The position numbers and the translations under genes are program-made. Below, one piece after another: positions 62,637-64,000 of a stretch of DNA of 64,000 nucleotides (positions within the stretch are counted from its first letter, which is position 1; the number at the start of each line of letters is the position of its first letter). The stretch is from DATGZX01 sp035296965 (lineage in GTDB: Bacteria > Planctomycetota > Planctomycetia > Gemmatales > Gemmataceae): assembly GCA_035296965.1 (NCBI GenBank), contig DATGZX010000055.1, positions 5,349 through 69,348 of the forward strand, in the 5' to 3' direction. The notes beneath the pieces were generated by a model. It was not told the origin of the DNA. It did no database searches and saw only the letters and a program-made list of their open reading frames with translations.

Positions 62637-62828
62637 GGCGGCAAGCTGTACTCGCTTTTCAACCCGCGAGAGCAGAATTGGCACCGCCACTTCGGCTGGG
62701 AGCACACCATCCTGGTCGGCAAGACCAAGACAGGAGTCGTGACAATTCAGGTGTTCAACATCAACAATCCCGCACGGGTGATGTTGCGAGAGAACTTACT
62801 GTTTGAAGGGCGGTTTCCGCCCAAGTAA
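62637..62828 (+). pseudogene. HNH endonuclease, C-terminal fragment
   Basis: About 63 residues (GGKLYSLFNPREQNWHRHFGW, then ILVGKTKTGVVTIQVFNINN and RVMLRENLLFEG) match the C-terminal region that follows the HNH motif in the same small planctomycete endonuclease family. There is no start codon of its own with a ribosome-binding site. It is in the same frame as the fragment at 61566 and about 920 bases away, with the toxin-antitoxin genes in between. Confidence 0.75.
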
Positions 62829-63260
62829 TGATGGCCATCCGTTGTGCCGCAAAATGTCCTTGGACACCGATGGCAATGGATTGCGATTCGCAAGCGATGA
62901 GAGACTCCTTTCCGCACCTGCCCGTGGAGGAGACTCTCCAACCAGCTCTTGAGATGAAGGAGTTGGGGATGTGCAGTTGGCAAGAAAAGTGAAGAGATTA
63001 GATCGGGCGCCAGTCGAACCCGCATTGCCGGCACGCCATGCTGGCGAAAATCGAATTAGGGCCGAGCTAATCGAGACCCTTTTTTCGGCAGCCTGCCCAG
63101 AGAGTGGTTGGGGAGACGCTCGCATCCTCATCTCCAGTTTTTCAAGTTGGCGAGACGCCGTCTTAGCCGCCGGTCCAGCCCGGTTAACTTCAACAGTTCG
63201 ACGCGCTTCAAGGCAGCGGTATGATGTCGACCATACCACCGGGCACCACTTCGAGCAGGT
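62829..63260. other. Gene-free region in the decayed right end
   Basis: About 430 bases. It contains one copy of the short repeat (62850-62889) and open frames without recognisable family patterns. Likely remnants of degraded genes; I can name none. Confidence 0.4.
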
Positions 63261-63313
63261 AAAGGGGTCGGGAGTCGTTTTACTCTGTCACGAAAACGAC
63301 TCCCGATCCCTTT
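63261..63313. repeat. Long-stem inverted repeat beside transposase remnant
   Basis: AAAGGGGTCGGGAGTCG continues to 63281 and pairs over 21 bases, with one mismatch, with 63293-63313 (ending GACTCCCGATCCCTTT). The loop is 11 bases. It lies just before the transposase fragment and could be the end of an insertion element or a dispersed hairpin. Confidence 0.75.
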
Positions 63314-63326
63314 GTTTTCCCCCGAA

Positions 63327-63521
63327 ACCATGGTCGCCGACGCCGGTTTCGATTCGGCCTTAAACCACCGGCTGCTCCGCGAGACGCACGGCATCCGCTC
63401 GACCATCCCGCCGGAGTACGGCCGCCCGCCCAAGAACCCGGCGGCACTGCCGACCGACAAGTACCGGCGATTGATGAAGCGGCGTTTCAACACCAGAGCC
63501 TTCCGGTTCCGAGCGCAATGA
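63327..63521 (+). pseudogene. DDE transposase, internal fragment
   Basis: About 64 residues resemble the middle of an IS4/IS5-like DDE transposase: VADAGFDSALNHRLLRETHG, then IRSTIPPEYGRPP and DKYRRLMKRRFN. The aspartate in VADAGFD is the expected second catalytic residue. The N-terminal part and the downstream QVET-containing part with the final glutamate are missing, and the frame ends in TGA exactly where QVE would be. Its end meets a UvrA-like fragment on the other strand. Confidence 0.7.
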
Positions 63522-63690
63522 GTGAACTTTTGCCCGAACCTGCAGCACCGGTAACGATGGTTAGGACGCCCGTGGGAATATCCACGCTGACGTTTTTGAG
63601 ATTGTTGATGTTTGCTTTGCGAACCGAGAGTTTGCCAGCGGGTTTACGTCGACAGGACGGACTCGCGCTGATGCGAGCGGCGTTGCGTCA
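63517..63690 (-). pseudogene. UvrA-like ATPase fragment
   Basis: On the minus strand a stretch of about 45 residues matches the start of a UvrA ATPase domain: LSVRKANINNLKNVSVDIP, TGVLTIVTGAAGSGKSSLI, with the Walker A motif intact. A TGA interrupts the frame just upstream (63688-63690), and downstream the frame runs into the transposase remnant and stops. It therefore looks like a piece of an excinuclease ABC subunit A-type gene left after insertion and deletion. Confidence 0.6.
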
Positions 63691-63875
63691 ATCGCTCGGT
63701 AGGAATGGAGTGTGATTGGTCACGAGGCGGCCAGGGATTAGCTGCAGGATCTTGTTAGGCCGATCTTTTCGAAATAAGTCGTCGAAGGACATGGCCTTGC
63801 CACATCCACAATCCCGAAAGGACAAGTGCAGGAAGGAAGACAAACCGAACAGCGGGGCGAACCAGGGCGAACGCA

Positions 63876-64000
63876 TCAAACTTTCTCTAGGTTTCGTGCC
63901 CCAGCCAAGGTTTCCTCGAGAAAACCCGTGTCCAAGGCAGCCGCCTTGCGTTTCCGTGCGATGCTCGTTTTGGCCGGATTCCGCTTGAGCAGGCTTAACG
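63876..64000 (-). pseudogene. Transposase C-terminal end, ISAs1-like (continues past window edge)
   Basis: The minus-strand frame entering from the right edge reads LSLLKRNPAKTSIARKRK, then AAALDTGFLEETLAG and ends at TGA 63878-63876. It resembles the C-terminus of ISAs1-type (H-repeat) DDE transposases. Only 40 residues are visible, so the family call is tentative and whether the gene is intact cannot be seen. Confidence 0.45.

Noticed and set aside
62971..63363. Plus-strand frame of 130 codons near the right end
   Set aside because: Runs through the inverted repeat at 63261-63313 and has no recognisable pattern; likely degraded sequence.

Overview
The window looks like a chromosomal segment of a planctomycete, most likely in or near the Gemmataceae. 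The evidence is two DUF1559 prepilin-like proteins, a cysteine-rich YTV-like secreted protein, a WXXGXW-repeat protein, a soluble Hanks-type kinase with the N-terminal extension common in this phylum, a huge DUF4340 protein beside a Gld-type ABC exporter, a small gene paired with an HNH endonuclease, and several families of palindromic intergenic repeats. Base composition is GC-rich throughout. I saw no rRNA, tRNA or CRISPR array.

Left part (1-7.2 kb): the tail of an ABC ATPase, a PMT-like membrane glycosyltransferase carrying an in-frame palindromic repeat, a PilZ protein, and three secreted proteins on the minus strand (Cys-rich YTV-like, WXXGXW-repeat, BON-domain). At 7.5-25 kb lies a near-complete type II secretion operon on the plus strand (gspE, F, G, H, I, J, K, L, M, then a 1931-residue secretin and an overlapping small envelope protein). 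Its minor pseudopilins carry Gly-, Lys- or Ser-rich expansions, and its secretin has about twelve ring-building repeats instead of the usual three or four. No gspC or prepilin peptidase is present.

At 25-34 kb (minus strand) a Gld-like ABC exporter operon encodes ATPase, permease, GldG-like protein and a 1374-residue protein made of tandem DUF4340 units. At 34-38 kb are an ArsI-like lyase fused to a partial methyltransferase, a PhyH dioxygenase and an MFS transporter. At 37.6-45.4 kb are two DUF1559 prepilins, an M16 double-domain protease and a small operon combining a MauE-DUF1573 membrane protein, a 12-cysteine exported peptide, an anchored exported protein and a DUF1559 prepilin.

At 45.9-47.1 kb there is a Ser/Thr kinase. 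At 47.2-58.6 kb (minus strand) one long gene run encodes both halves of an aerobic respiratory chain: CoxB-cyt c, CoxA, CoxC, an internally duplicated membrane protein, a dihaem cytochrome c, Rieske protein, cytochrome b-cyt c fusion and a CtaG/4Fe-4S fusion, so quinol can pass electrons through the bc-type complex to the caa3-type oxidase. Palindromic repeats punctuate this run.

At 58.7-61.0 kb are housekeeping genes (Mpg glycosylase, pteridine-reductase-like SDR, CutC). The right end (61-64 kb) is accessory and decaying: an HNH endonuclease gene split by a toxin-antitoxin pair, then fragments of two transposases and of a UvrA-like gene.
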